Shown here piece after piece: positions 35,687-44,244 of a stretch of 64,000 nt of DNA. The notes under the pieces are model-generated. The model ran no database searches. It was given only the letters and a program-made list of their open reading frames with translations, and was not told the origin of the DNA. Numbering within the stretch: position 1 is the first letter of the stretch; each line of letters opens with the position of its first letter. The stretch is from Halococcus hamelinensis 100A6 (lineage in GTDB: Archaea > Halobacteriota > Halobacteria > Halobacteriales > Halococcaceae), in the NCBI RefSeq assembly GCF_000336675.1, contig NZ_AOMB01000032.1:62001-126000 (forward strand), written 5' to 3'. The position numbers and the translations under genes are program-made.

Positions 35687-36313
35687 TCACGCCTTCGAGG
35701 GGGAGTGTAGGGTGCCGTCTCGCACTACCCCTTCGTGGAGCGTGAAGAGGAGCGCCGGGACGATGATCACCAGTCCGATCACGGAGACCGCACCGAGCAA
35801 CAACAGCCCGGCGTAGACGAAGATCAGGGTCGTCGAGTGTGTCGGGTTGCCCACCACCCAGGTGTAGCCCGTCGAGAGCGAACCGACGAACGAGCGGTCC
35901 CGCGAGAGAACCGCGAACGTCGTCAGCACGACGAGTGATAAGAAGATGAACAGATAGGTGCCGGCGATGGCGATGGCGAGGTACCGAAACGAGTCGGTTC
36001 GAACGTATGTCAGGAAGTAGGTAGCCGTGGCGAAACCTATGATGATTGGTACGTATATCAGGAGGGAGGCGTTTACGCCGTGTCGCCGAATAGTTGCCGT
36101 TATTTCACTGAATTTCACCTTTTTGTTGGAACGAAGCGAACGGATCGCCGAATACGCACCGAGAGTAGAAATTCCGCAGGTGACGACCGGGAGCGAACTA
36201 ACAACCCAACAGACACTTATGACGACGAGAACGAGGCTGTGTCGGTACGCGAAGCCGAGGGCGTCCCTGAGCGACCCGCCGAACGATCCCTCGTTCTCGT
36301 CGTCCGCCCTCAT
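35687..36313 (-). CDS. YesL-like (DUF624) membrane protein
   Basis: A 208-residue membrane protein with about five hydrophobic segments. It resembles the DUF624/YesL family: GSLRDALGFAYRHSLVLVVI, then PVVTCGISTLGAYSAIRSLR near 49-68 and a long C-terminal membrane hairpin. In Bacillus, yesL sits in the rhamnogalacturonan operon beside the YesOPQ sugar importer. Here the ATG at 36313 overlaps the permease stop by 4 bp, so it belongs to the importer operon. Its N-terminal coding half is noticeably less G+C-rich than its neighbours, hinting at acquisition. Biochemical role of YesL proteins is not known. Confidence 0.8.
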   Translation of the reverse strand: MRADDENEGSFGGSLRDALGFAYRHSLVLVVISVCWVVSSLPVVTCGISTLGAYSAIRSLRSNKKVKFSEITATIRRHGVNASLLIYVPIIIGFATATYFLTYVRTDSFRYLAIAIAGTYLFIFLSLVVLTTFAVLSRDRSFVGSLSTGYTWVVGNPTHSTTLIFVYAGLLLLGAVSVIGLVIIVPALLFTLHEGVVRDGTLHSPSKA

Positions 36314-37170
36314 CCGGTCGTACCCTGGAACTGCACCGCCTCGATGATCTGGTCCTGGAGGAGGAGGAACAGCACGAACAGCGGGAGGGACGCGATGATC
36401 CCGGAGGCCATGAAGAGACCCGGCCGGAACGTGAACGTATCACGCAGGATCACCAGCCCCAGCGGGAGGGTGAACGAGGCCTGGTTCTGGAGCACGACGA
36501 CCGGCCAGACGAACTGGTTCCAGTTGTAGACGAACATGAAGATGGCGAGCGCGGAGAGGATCGGGCGCGAGATGGGCAGGACGATCCGGGAGTAGATCTG
36601 GAAGTTCGAGAAGCCATCCAGTCGGGCCGCTTCACCGTACTCCTCGGGGATATCCCGGAAGAACTGATAGAGCAGGAAGACGCCGAGCGGGTTCGCGACC
36701 GCGGGCAAGATCACGCCGAACAGGCTGCTGACGAGTCCCAGGTCCGAGACCGTGGTGAACAGCGGGACCAGGTTGACGTAGAAGGGGACCATGAAGCTCC
36801 CGATGATGATCGTGAGCAGGATCGACTGGCCGGGCCAGTTGAGCCGCGTGAGCGAGAACGCGATCATGGAGTCGACGATCAGGACGAGCACCGTCGCCGT
36901 CGTCGCGACGATGAACGTGTTGAGCACCCACTGGAGGATGAGGGTCCCCGAGAGCAACTCGGTGTAGTTCGCGAGCGTGAACTCCGGGGGGATGAGGTGC
37001 GGGACGGAGCTGATCGCGATCTCCTGGGGCTGTAGGGAGAGCGAGATCATGTAGAGATAGGGGACCATGAACAGTATCGCGACCGCGTACAGCCCGACGT
37101 GGACCGCGACCGTTCGTGTGGTGGCGTTGCTCAGGATACCTCGACGTCCGTTGGCGGTTGCTTCGCTCAT
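36310..37170 (-). CDS. Sugar ABC permease, MalG/UgpE-like
   Basis: A 286-residue CUT1-type inner subunit. Six hydrophobic segments are visible. The EAA loop near 187-206 reads EYGEAARLDGFSNFQIYSRI with VLPISRPILSALAI following, the docking site for the MalK-like ATPase. The N-terminus (LYAVAILFMVPYLYMISLSL) is typical of this subunit. It overlaps the upstream permease by 4 bp and the downstream YesL-like gene by 4 bp. Works with the binding protein at 38074-39402 and probably the divergently transcribed ATPase at 39631-40761. Confidence 0.92.
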   Translation of the reverse strand: MSEATANGRRGILSNATTRTVAVHVGLYAVAILFMVPYLYMISLSLQPQEIAISSVPHLIPPEFTLANYTELLSGTLILQWVLNTFIVATTATVLVLIVDSMIAFSLTRLNWPGQSILLTIIIGSFMVPFYVNLVPLFTTVSDLGLVSSLFGVILPAVANPLGVFLLYQFFRDIPEEYGEAARLDGFSNFQIYSRIVLPISRPILSALAIFMFVYNWNQFVWPVVVLQNQASFTLPLGLVILRDTFTFRPGLFMASGIIASLPLFVLFLLLQDQIIEAVQFQGTTG

Positions 37171-38084
37171 GCTGAATCACTTCCGATGTACCGGTAGTTC
37201 ACGTACGATACGACCACGAGGAGTCCGAAGAGGAGGTAGCCCACCGCCGCGGCGTAGCCGAACCGTTGCTGGCTGAACGCCGCGTTGTAGAGGTAGTAGA
37301 CGAGCGTCATCGTGGAGTTGTTCGGTCCGCCGTCCGTCATCACGTAGGGTTGGCCGAACACCTGGAACTGCTGGATGAACTGGACGATCACGACGAACGC
37401 GATCGCGTTCCGCATCTGCGGGAGGGTGATGTCGCGGAAGGCGCGCCACGTACCCGCGCCGTCGAGCCGTGCGGCCTCGTACAGCCGCTCCGGGACGTTC
37501 TGCCGGGCGGCCAGCAGGATGACGAAGTTGAACCCGAGCAGCCACCAGTTGGTGACGACGGCGAGCACGGGCATCGCGAGGGCCGACGAACCCAGCCAGT
37601 TCGGCGGCGTCTCCATGATGAAGCCCAGGTAGTAGTTGATTGGCCCGAAGCCGGACGAGAGGAAGAGGCTCCAGACGATACCCACGATGGAGACCGTCAG
37701 GATGTACGGGCTGAAGTAGATCGTCCGGAGGTAGCGCCGGCCGATCACCTTCTTGTTGACGCCCAACGCGAGCGCCAGCCCGAAGATCACCATCGCCGGC
37801 ACGGTCAACACGACGAAGTAGACCGTGTTCACCAGCGCGTTCCAGAACGCGGGGTCCTGGAGCATCGAGGCGTAGTTCTGGATCCCGAGGAACTCCGACT
37901 GGGCGGGGAACAGCGGGTTCCACTCGAAGAGGCTCATGTAGAGCCCCTGCAAGAGCGGATAGAGGAGGAACACACAGAAGAAGACCATGTAGGGGACCGC
38001 GAAGAGGATCCCGTCGACCGTCTCCCGTCGCTGGAGGCTCCCCTCGGTCGCTTCCGTGCGACTGAATCGGTCCCTAATTGACAT
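37167..38084 (-). CDS. Sugar ABC permease, MalF/UgpA-like
   Basis: A 305-residue CUT1-type permease. After a short charged N-terminus it shows PYMVFFCVFLLYPLLQGLYM near 31-50, six membrane segments, and the EAA loop LYEAARLDGAGTWRAFRDIT near 201-220. The family feature SLFEWNPLFPAQSEFLGIQN follows the first helix. Its ATG lies 11 bp inside the end of the binding-protein gene, and its stop overlaps the next permease start, so the operon is tightly coupled. Substrate inferred from the locus: an oligosaccharide rich in arabinose and/or uronic acid. Confidence 0.93.
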   Translation of the reverse strand: MSIRDRFSRTEATEGSLQRRETVDGILFAVPYMVFFCVFLLYPLLQGLYMSLFEWNPLFPAQSEFLGIQNYASMLQDPAFWNALVNTVYFVVLTVPAMVIFGLALALGVNKKVIGRRYLRTIYFSPYILTVSIVGIVWSLFLSSGFGPINYYLGFIMETPPNWLGSSALAMPVLAVVTNWWLLGFNFVILLAARQNVPERLYEAARLDGAGTWRAFRDITLPQMRNAIAFVVIVQFIQQFQVFGQPYVMTDGGPNNSTMTLVYYLYNAAFSQQRFGYAAAVGYLLFGLLVVVSYVNYRYIGSDSA

Positions 38085-39402
38085 CGTCGATCAACCCCTG
38101 GACGGTCTCCGCCCCGCGTTCGAGCCCGGCCTTGGGGGAGGTGCTGTGCGAGTAGATGTCGAGGAGGAAGTCCCACGTCGACGCCTCGTTCACGTTGAAC
38201 GGGGTCCGTGGGAGGTACGCGAACTGGTCCTCGCTCGCCATCTCCGAGAACTTCGAGAGGGACTTCGACCAGAGGGGTGATTCCCGGAGTGCCGGGGAGT
38301 TCTGGAGCTTCGAGGCGGCGGGCAGGTGGCCCGCCTGCGTCCCCCAGATCGGGTTCTCCTGGGTGAGCCACTCGGCCACCCTCACGGCCGTCTGGGTCTG
38401 CTCTCGGTCCCTGGACTGCTTCCGGGGGAGCACGATCGTGTGGCTCCCGGACTCCGTCCAGTTCTGTTGCTTCCCGGGGGCGACGAACGGTTTGAACATG
38501 TTCCAGTCCATCCCGTCGAGCGTCTGCAACACGGCCGCGTACCAGGTCCCGTTCACGATTATCCCCAGGTTCCCGTCCTGGAAGGCGACGTCCGTTCTGC
38601 TGGCGGACGCGTTCGGGAGGTCCCACCCGTACTTGCCGGTGCTGTTGTGGTAGAGCTGGGCGATCCGGAGGCCGTTCGGGTTGTTGAACCGGACCTCGGT
38701 GAGGTCATCGTTGAAGAGCTGTCCACCCCGCTGCCGGTCGAACGCGATGAACGTCCGGAGCAGCTCGATCGGGCTCATGGCGGCCGAGGGGGCGAAGGCG
38801 TTGGCGTCCGTCTCGGTGACGATGGTGTCGCAGACGTTCTTGAACTCCCGGAAGTTCGTCGGCGGGGAGTCGGGGTCCAGCCCGGCCTCCTCGAACACCG
38901 AGCGGTTGTAGTAGGCTCCGATGGGGTGGGCGTCGAGGGGGAGGGCGAGCTGGTTCCCGTCGAACCGCATCCGCTTCCAGAGGGTCGGGACGTACTGCGA
39001 AGCGGTGGAGTCGTCGATGTAGCGGTTGTACGGCGTCAGCATCTGCCGGAACCGGCTGATGAGGGCCTGGTGCATGATCGCGATGTCGGGACCCTTGTCG
39101 GCGACCAGCGCCGTGTAGACCTTGGTGTAGTAGTCGTTCCACGGTATCCGCTGCCGGTCGATCTGGACGTTCCCGAGGGGCTGTTCGTCGTTGAATCGGC
39201 TCACGATGGACTGCATCGTGGCACCGTCACCGCCGCTGAACAGGGTCCAGAACTCGACCGTGGTGCCGGACCCGCTGGCGATGTCCCCGACGAGGGCGTT
39301 TCGGGTACTGCAGCCAGCCAGTCCCATCCCACCGGCCACGCCGAGGCCGGTGAGAAATCGCCGCCTCGAAGACGTCGTGTGTGCTCTCTCGGACGCTACC
39401 AT
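38074..39402 (-). CDS. Sugar ABC substrate-binding lipoprotein (family 1)
   Basis: A 442-residue extracellular binding protein of the UgpB/MalE type. A Tat signal (SSRRRFLTGLGVAGG) and lipobox (LAGC, Cys31) lead into TTVEFWTLFSGGDGATMQSI near 47 and VYTALVADKGPDIAIMHQAL near 95, standard for CUT1 binding proteins. Aromatic residues in the C-terminal lobe (TWYAAVLQTLDGMDWNMF near 299) suit sugar stacking. The ATG at 39402 is 22-34 bp downstream of a TATA box, so the message is probably leaderless. It heads an operon with two permeases and the YesL-like gene. Confidence 0.93.
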   Translation of the reverse strand: MVASERAHTTSSRRRFLTGLGVAGGMGLAGCSTRNALVGDIASGSGTTVEFWTLFSGGDGATMQSIVSRFNDEQPLGNVQIDRQRIPWNDYYTKVYTALVADKGPDIAIMHQALISRFRQMLTPYNRYIDDSTASQYVPTLWKRMRFDGNQLALPLDAHPIGAYYNRSVFEEAGLDPDSPPTNFREFKNVCDTIVTETDANAFAPSAAMSPIELLRTFIAFDRQRGGQLFNDDLTEVRFNNPNGLRIAQLYHNSTGKYGWDLPNASASRTDVAFQDGNLGIIVNGTWYAAVLQTLDGMDWNMFKPFVAPGKQQNWTESGSHTIVLPRKQSRDREQTQTAVRVAEWLTQENPIWGTQAGHLPAASKLQNSPALRESPLWSKSLSKFSEMASEDQFAYLPRTPFNVNEASTWDFLLDIYSHSTSPKAGLERGAETVQGLIDDVN

Positions 39403-39423
39403 AGTGGAATCGAGGCGTCCACC

Positions 39424-39436
39424 GTAATAAATGTTT
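39424..39436 (-). promoter_or_regulatory. Promoter of the first sugar importer operon
   Basis: Read on the minus strand this is AAACATTTATTAC, centred about 28 bp before the ATG at 39402. The identical 13-mer occurs at 56405-56417 ahead of the Gfo/Idh gene, a possible shared core promoter. Confidence 0.55.
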
Positions 39437-39595
39437 ATGGCCTTTGGTTCGCCGACACATCGTCCCTCCTCGAACGCGTGCGTGCCGGTTCGTTCACGGC
39501 CCGGTCTACGAAGCGTACGAGCGCTTTTCGACGTTTCGTGAACCACCAATTCACGGGCCGTCCACACGACGTGCCGTCGACGGCGTGAGGGAAAG

Positions 39596-39609
39596 CCATA
39601 TATATACAT
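39596..39609 (+). promoter_or_regulatory. Promoter of the divergent ABC ATPase
   Basis: CCATATATATACAT is centred about 28 bp before the ATG at 39631, giving a leaderless transcript. The 230-bp spacer between the divergent genes therefore holds two opposed promoters and room for a shared operator. Confidence 0.6.
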
Positions 39610-39630
39610 GAATGATTGATGTAGTTTAGG

Positions 39631-40761
39631 ATGAGCGAGATCCGCCTGGAAAACGTACGGAAGGAATACGGCGAGGGGATCGTGGCCGTGGACGACTTCA
39701 GTCTCGACATCGCGGACGGGGAGTTCATCACCATCGTCGGCCCGTCGGGGTCCGGGAAGTCGACGGTGCTCCGGATGATCGCGGGGCTCGAAGGGATAAC
39801 CGACGGGGCGATCTACATTCGGGACCGGAAGGTGAACGACATTCCGCCCCAGAACCGCGACATCGCGATGGTGTTCCAGAACTACGCGCTCTATCCACAC
39901 ATGTCGGTCGAGAAGAACATGTCCTACGGCCTGAAGCTCAACTCGGACCTCTCGGACGACGAGATCGAGTCGCGGGTGCGGGAGGCGGCCGGGATGATGG
40001 GGATCGAAAACCAGCTGGAGAAACGACCGAGCGAGCTCTCGGGCGGCCAGCAACAGCGCGTCGCGACCGGCCGCGCGATCGTCCGCGACCCGTCGGCGTT
40101 CCTCATGGACGAACCGCTCTCGAACCTCGATGCCAAACTTCGGACGCACATGCGAACGGAGCTCCAGCGCATCCAGGAGGACCTCGGCACGACGACCATC
40201 TACGTCACCCACGACCAGGAGGAGGCGATGACGATGAGCGACCGGGTGATCATCCTGAACGAGGGGGTTCTCCAGCAGGTCGGCACCCCCCGGGAGGTCT
40301 TCTCCGAGCCGGTCAACCAGTTCGTCGCCGAGTTCATCGGGAGCCCGGCGATGAACTTCTTCGACGTCGCCCTGGACGGCACGACGCTGCGCGGCGAGGA
40401 CATCACGTACACCCTCTCGGAGGAGTACGCCCAGCGGGTCGCCGAACGCGCCACCGAGGACGCGCTGGTGCTCGGGATCCGACCGGAACACATGACGTTC
40501 TCCGATGGGTCGACCGCGAACAGCATCGACGCCGTCCTCGAGGTCAAAGAGCCCGTGGGCGACGACAACTACCTCTATCTCCGGTCGGACGACACCGAGT
40601 TCACGATGCGTGTGCTCGGGCAGATAGACCAGACCGAGGGCGACGAGATCTCCGTCGCGTTCGACGAGTCCGACATCCACATCTTCGACAAGTCGACGGG
40701 GGAGAACCTGCTCTCGCAGGAACGGGAGTCGGACGCCCCGTTACAGAGTACACCGTCGTAG
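39631..40761 (+). CDS. Sugar ABC ATP-binding protein, MalK/UgpC-like
   Basis: A 376-residue CUT1 ATPase. Walker A GPSGSGKSTVL is near 38-48, Q-loop FQNYALYPHM near 82, signature LSGGQQQRVATGRAI near 135-149, Walker B AFLMDEPLSNLD near 155 and switch His VTHDQEEAMTM near 192. The C-terminal 130 residues form the MalK-type regulatory/TOBE domain (GIRPEHMTF near 287). It is transcribed away from the binding-protein/permease operon but is the only ATPase next to it, so it probably powers that importer; it could also serve other permeases, as MsmX does in Bacillus. Confidence 0.93.
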   Translation: MSEIRLENVRKEYGEGIVAVDDFSLDIADGEFITIVGPSGSGKSTVLRMIAGLEGITDGAIYIRDRKVNDIPPQNRDIAMVFQNYALYPHMSVEKNMSYGLKLNSDLSDDEIESRVREAAGMMGIENQLEKRPSELSGGQQQRVATGRAIVRDPSAFLMDEPLSNLDAKLRTHMRTELQRIQEDLGTTTIYVTHDQEEAMTMSDRVIILNEGVLQQVGTPREVFSEPVNQFVAEFIGSPAMNFFDVALDGTTLRGEDITYTLSEEYAQRVAERATEDALVLGIRPEHMTFSDGSTANSIDAVLEVKEPVGDDNYLYLRSDDTEFTMRVLGQIDQTEGDEISVAFDESDIHIFDKSTGENLLSQERESDAPLQSTPS

Positions 40762-40862
40762 AAGCAGTCGTACCCTCGTTTCGTTCCGACGCACTCCGCA
40801 TCGTCGTCCAGCGAACGCGAAATTTTCGGAGAACGAACCGACTCGAGGCGTCCTCGGGTCCC

Positions 40863-42359
40863 CTATCGGATGGTGATCCCGGCAACCGTCGCGGGTTCGA
40901 GGTCAGCGCTGAGCCCGTCGCCGTCGGTCGCGACGTCGAGCTCCTCGGCGGCGAACGAGTCGGCGTTGCCGGCGTCGACTTCGGTGTCGGGGTCCTGGCC
41001 TGCGAACAGGACCTCGGCGTCGATGGAGGCCTCACCGAGGTCGATGCCTTCGAGCCCGACGTCGACGGTGTGGGCCGCGCGGCAATCGAGGTTGGTGAGC
41101 GTGAGGAAGGTCTCGGTATCGTCCACCGAGGCGGACGCGCCGACGAGCGGGAGGTCGTCCTCGCCGACGTCGCGGGTCGGCGTTTCGAGCGAGGTTCGAA
41201 CCGACTCGTTGCCCTTGTGGGGGGCGTAGAGGTCGAAGACTCGATACGTGGGCCGTGCCCACGCGTCGTCGCCGTCGGTCTCGACCAGACACTGGAGGAC
41301 GTTCACGGTCTGTGCGATGTTCGACATCGTCATCACGTCGCTGTGGTGGTTGAAGACGTCGAGCACGGCGGCGGCCGAGAGCGCGTCGAAGACGGTGCCC
41401 GGCTGTTCGAGCCCGTTCGAGGCCACGGCCTCCGGATGCCAGGTCCCCCACTCGTCGATGATGACGCCGATGTCGCGCGTCGTGGCGACGGCGTCGATCG
41501 CCGCGGCGATCCGCTCGATGTGACGGTCCATCTCGAGGGCCTCGACCAGCATCTGGTCGTAGCCCTCCTCGCCGGCCTCGTCGACGTTCATCGTACGGCC
41601 GTAGTAGTGATGCAGCGTGAGGTGGTCGAGGGGGAACTCCACACCCCACTCGGCCTCGCCGACCTCCTCCATGAAGAGTCGATTCCACTCGTGGTTCTCG
41701 AACCCGCACGCGATGAGTTCGAGGTCCTCGTCGAGCATCAGGTCGTCCATCGAGCCGACGTAGGTCGCGAAGCGGCGGTACTCCCGAGCGTACTGCTCCG
41801 GGCTCATCCGACCGCCACAGCCCCAGTTCTCGTTGCCGAGTCCCCAGTAACGCACCCCGTAGCCGTCCTCGTGGCCGTTCGCCCGCCGTCGGTCGGCGAG
41901 TTCGGTGTCGCCCTCGTAGTTGCAGTACTCGACCCAGTCGGCCGCCTCCTGGGGGTCGCCGGAGCCGACGTTCGCCGCGAGGTACGGTTCGGTCCCGACG
42001 CGTTCGCAGAGCTGGAGGAACTCGTCGGTGCCGAACGCGTTGGACTCCTCGGGGTCCTCCTCGATGCCCTGGGCCCAGAACAGGTTCCGGCGGCGTGGGC
42101 GCTCCTCGCGGGGGCCGACCCCGTCCTCCCAGTGGTAGTCGTCCGCGAAACAACCGCCGGGCCACCGCAGGACGGGGATCTCGAGGTCGGCGAGCAGGTC
42201 GACGACGTCGTCACGGAACCCGTCGGTGTCGGCGGTATCGTCGCTCCAGAGGCCGTCGTAGACACAGCGGCCGAGGTGTTCGGAGAAGTGGCCGTGGACT
42301 TCGGGTTCGATACGGCCGATAGCGGCCTCAGTGTGGACGGTAACGTGTGCGTTCGACAT
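40863..42359 (-). CDS. GH51 alpha-L-arabinofuranosidase
   Basis: Removes terminal alpha-L-arabinofuranose from arabinan, arabinoxylan or arabinogalactan side chains. It is 498 residues long, normal for the family. The N-terminal barrel carries VLRWPGGCFADDYHWEDGVG near 63-82. The acid/base Glu177 lies in YWGLGNENWG and the nucleophile Glu303 in VIIDEWGTW. HHYYGRT near 250 contributes to the active site. A C-terminal beta-sandwich starts near 400. There is no signal peptide, so it works on imported oligosaccharides. GATTTATC (minus strand, 42387-42394) about 30 bp upstream can be its TATA box. It is divergent from an SDR gene. Confidence 0.95.
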   Translation of the reverse strand: MSNAHVTVHTEAAIGRIEPEVHGHFSEHLGRCVYDGLWSDDTADTDGFRDDVVDLLADLEIPVLRWPGGCFADDYHWEDGVGPREERPRRRNLFWAQGIEEDPEESNAFGTDEFLQLCERVGTEPYLAANVGSGDPQEAADWVEYCNYEGDTELADRRRANGHEDGYGVRYWGLGNENWGCGGRMSPEQYAREYRRFATYVGSMDDLMLDEDLELIACGFENHEWNRLFMEEVGEAEWGVEFPLDHLTLHHYYGRTMNVDEAGEEGYDQMLVEALEMDRHIERIAAAIDAVATTRDIGVIIDEWGTWHPEAVASNGLEQPGTVFDALSAAAVLDVFNHHSDVMTMSNIAQTVNVLQCLVETDGDDAWARPTYRVFDLYAPHKGNESVRTSLETPTRDVGEDDLPLVGASASVDDTETFLTLTNLDCRAAHTVDVGLEGIDLGEASIDAEVLFAGQDPDTEVDAGNADSFAAEELDVATDGDGLSADLEPATVAGITIR

Positions 42360-42435
42360 CCTGATCCCTACTGCTCCGTGGTGGATGATAAATCAACTGG
42401 TTCCCACCCCGGCGTGAGGGTGGTCACGGACGGTG

Positions 42436-42445
42436 GGTTTTAAGC
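42436..42445 (+). promoter_or_regulatory. TATA box of the SDR at 42468
   Basis: GGTTTTAAGC is centred 27 bp before the ATG. Together with GATTTATC on the other strand at 42387-42394, the 108-bp spacer holds both promoters of the GH51/SDR divergent pair. Confidence 0.5.
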
Positions 42446-42467
42446 GCCGTCCACCGAATCGAGGGGT

Positions 42468-43244
42468 ATGGATACGGACCTCTCCGGACGAACTGCGCTC
42501 GTCACGGGTGCGGGGCGCGGGAACGGCCGCGCAATCGCGCTCGCCCTCGCCGACCACGGGGCGAACGTCGTCGCGAACGACCTCGACGAAACCGTCGCCG
42601 AGGAGACCGCCGAGGAGATCGAAGACGCGGACGGAAACGCCGTCGCGGTGGGCGCGGACGTCAGCGACCCCGCTGCGGTCGAGGCGATGGTCGAACGCGG
42701 CACGGAGGCGTTCGATACGATAGACGTGCTCGTCAACAACGCCGGCGTCGGAACGGCGGGGCCCTTCCTCGATACCGACTACGACGACGCGTTCGAACTG
42801 AACCTCGACGTGCACCTCCGCGGCTCGCTCAACTGCCTCCGGGCGACGGTCGATGGGATGGTCGAGGCGGGCTACGGGAAGGTCGTCAACATCACCTCGA
42901 TCCACACCAAGAACGGCGTCGGGATGTCGCCACAGTACGACGTCGGGAAGTTCAGCCTGCTGGGGCTCACCAAGAGTCTCGCGCTCGAACTCGGACGCGA
43001 GGGGGTCCGGGTCAACGCCGTCGCGCCGGGCTGGGCGAACACCCGGATGGTCGAGGACTTCTCCGAGGCCGTCACCGAACAGATCCAGGAGAACAACCCG
43101 CTCGGGCGGTTCGCGGAGCCCTCCGAGATCGCCGACGCGGTCACGTTCCTGGCCTCGCCCGCCGCCGACTACGTCAACGGCCACGAACTCCGCGTCGACG
43201 GCGGCCAGGTCCCCATCGACAGCTGGCGACTCGACGATCGGTAA
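42468..43244 (+). CDS. Short-chain dehydrogenase, candidate sugar dehydrogenase
   Basis: A 258-residue classical SDR. Cofactor motif TGAGRGNG near 14-21 (the usual Ile before the last Gly is Asn), NNAG near 91, and the catalytic Tyr/Lys in YDVGK near 157-161. Asp after the second strand (VVANDLDE near 39) favours NAD. The C-terminus DGGQVPIDSW is typical of sugar/polyol SDRs. It is divergent from the GH51 arabinofuranosidase. The Haloferax L-arabinose 1-dehydrogenase is an SDR, so this is a reasonable candidate for oxidising a released sugar; nothing in the sequence proves the substrate. Confidence 0.9.
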   Translation: MDTDLSGRTALVTGAGRGNGRAIALALADHGANVVANDLDETVAEETAEEIEDADGNAVAVGADVSDPAAVEAMVERGTEAFDTIDVLVNNAGVGTAGPFLDTDYDDAFELNLDVHLRGSLNCLRATVDGMVEAGYGKVVNITSIHTKNGVGMSPQYDVGKFSLLGLTKSLALELGREGVRVNAVAPGWANTRMVEDFSEAVTEQIQENNPLGRFAEPSEIADAVTFLASPAADYVNGHELRVDGGQVPIDSWRLDDR

Positions 43245-43282
43245 ACCGGTAAGAAGCGGTCCCGGTTCGACGACGGACGACG

Positions 43283-44110
43283 CTACAGGATCTGGTAGCC
43301 ACCGTCGACGTACTGGAGGTGGCCGGTCATGTAGTCGGCGTCGTCGGAGGCCAAGAAGAGATACGACCCCGCGAGGTCGTCGGGCGTTCCCATACGGTCC
43401 ATCGGGATCTCGGGGGTGATCTCGACGTCGTCGACCGCAGGGACGTCGGCGTCGTCGACGAAGAACGTCTCCTCGGAACCGCCCGGCGGCTCGGGGTTGC
43501 CGGTGCCGAAGGTCGTCTCGATGATCCCGGGTGCGACTGCGTTGACCCGGATACCGAACCGGGCGAGTTCGAGCGCCGCGACCCGCGTGATCATCATCAC
43601 GGCTCCCTTCGAGCCGTCGTACATCGTGTGCCCGAGCTGTGCGTACTCCGAGGAGATCGAGGCGGTGTTCACGATACAGCCGGGTTCGTCGCGCGCGAGC
43701 ATGTCCCGCGCGGCGGCCCGACAGCCGAGGAACACGCCCCGGACGTTGATCGCCATCACCTGGTCGAACGCGTCGACCGGGGTCTCGACCACCGAGGCCT
43801 CGCGGTAGATGCCGGCGTTGTTGACCATCACGTCGATACCGCCGAACTCCCGGGCCGCCTCCACGACGGATTCGACGTCCGCGGGCTTCGAGACGTCCGT
43901 CTGGACGAACGTCGCCCGACCCGGGCCGTCCTCGATGGCCTCGTGCGTCGGGGTCGATTCGCCCTCGTCCTTCGGTTCGTCGCGGATGTCGGCGACGACG
44001 ACGGTCGCCCCCGCGTCACCGAACCGGCGCGCGACGGCCCGCCCGATGCCCGACGCGCCGCCGGTTACGACCACCGTCTCGTCCGAGAAATCGTAGGTTG
44101 ATCGACCCAT
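43283..44110 (-). CDS. Short-chain dehydrogenase
   Basis: A 275-residue SDR with TGGASGIG near 16-23, NNAG near 97-100, Ser in TASISSEYAQ near 149 and Tyr/Lys in YDGSK near 163-167. Asp in VVVADIRDE near 40 points to NAD. An insertion of about 25 acidic residues (GSEETFFVDDADVPAVDDVE near 211-230) precedes the final helix. It converges with the preceding SDR gene, leaving 38 bp between the stops, and is divergent from the GH127 gene. Likely oxidises a sugar, sugar acid or polyol from the same pathway; the two SDRs are not close paralogues. Confidence 0.9.
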   Translation of the reverse strand: MGRSTYDFSDETVVVTGGASGIGRAVARRFGDAGATVVVADIRDEPKDEGESTPTHEAIEDGPGRATFVQTDVSKPADVESVVEAAREFGGIDVMVNNAGIYREASVVETPVDAFDQVMAINVRGVFLGCRAAARDMLARDEPGCIVNTASISSEYAQLGHTMYDGSKGAVMMITRVAALELARFGIRVNAVAPGIIETTFGTGNPEPPGGSEETFFVDDADVPAVDDVEITPEIPMDRMGTPDDLAGSYLFLASDDADYMTGHLQYVDGGYQIL

Positions 44111-44213
44111 AGGTTCAGGCTCGCTACCGCTCGACGTAACTGTTTCCCTCCCACGTGCGGAGCCGGCGGGACGACGGATCCCGTTATCGTTTCGTTCGGC
44201 CCCGACCCCGAAG

Positions 44214-44222
44214 AGTATATGC
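44214..44222 (+). promoter_or_regulatory. TATA box of the GH127 gene
   Basis: AGTATATGC is centred 27 bp before the ATG at 44245, fixing that ATG as the likely start. Confidence 0.55.
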
Positions 44223-44244
44223 CACCGGCTCGGGTGGGGGTAGT

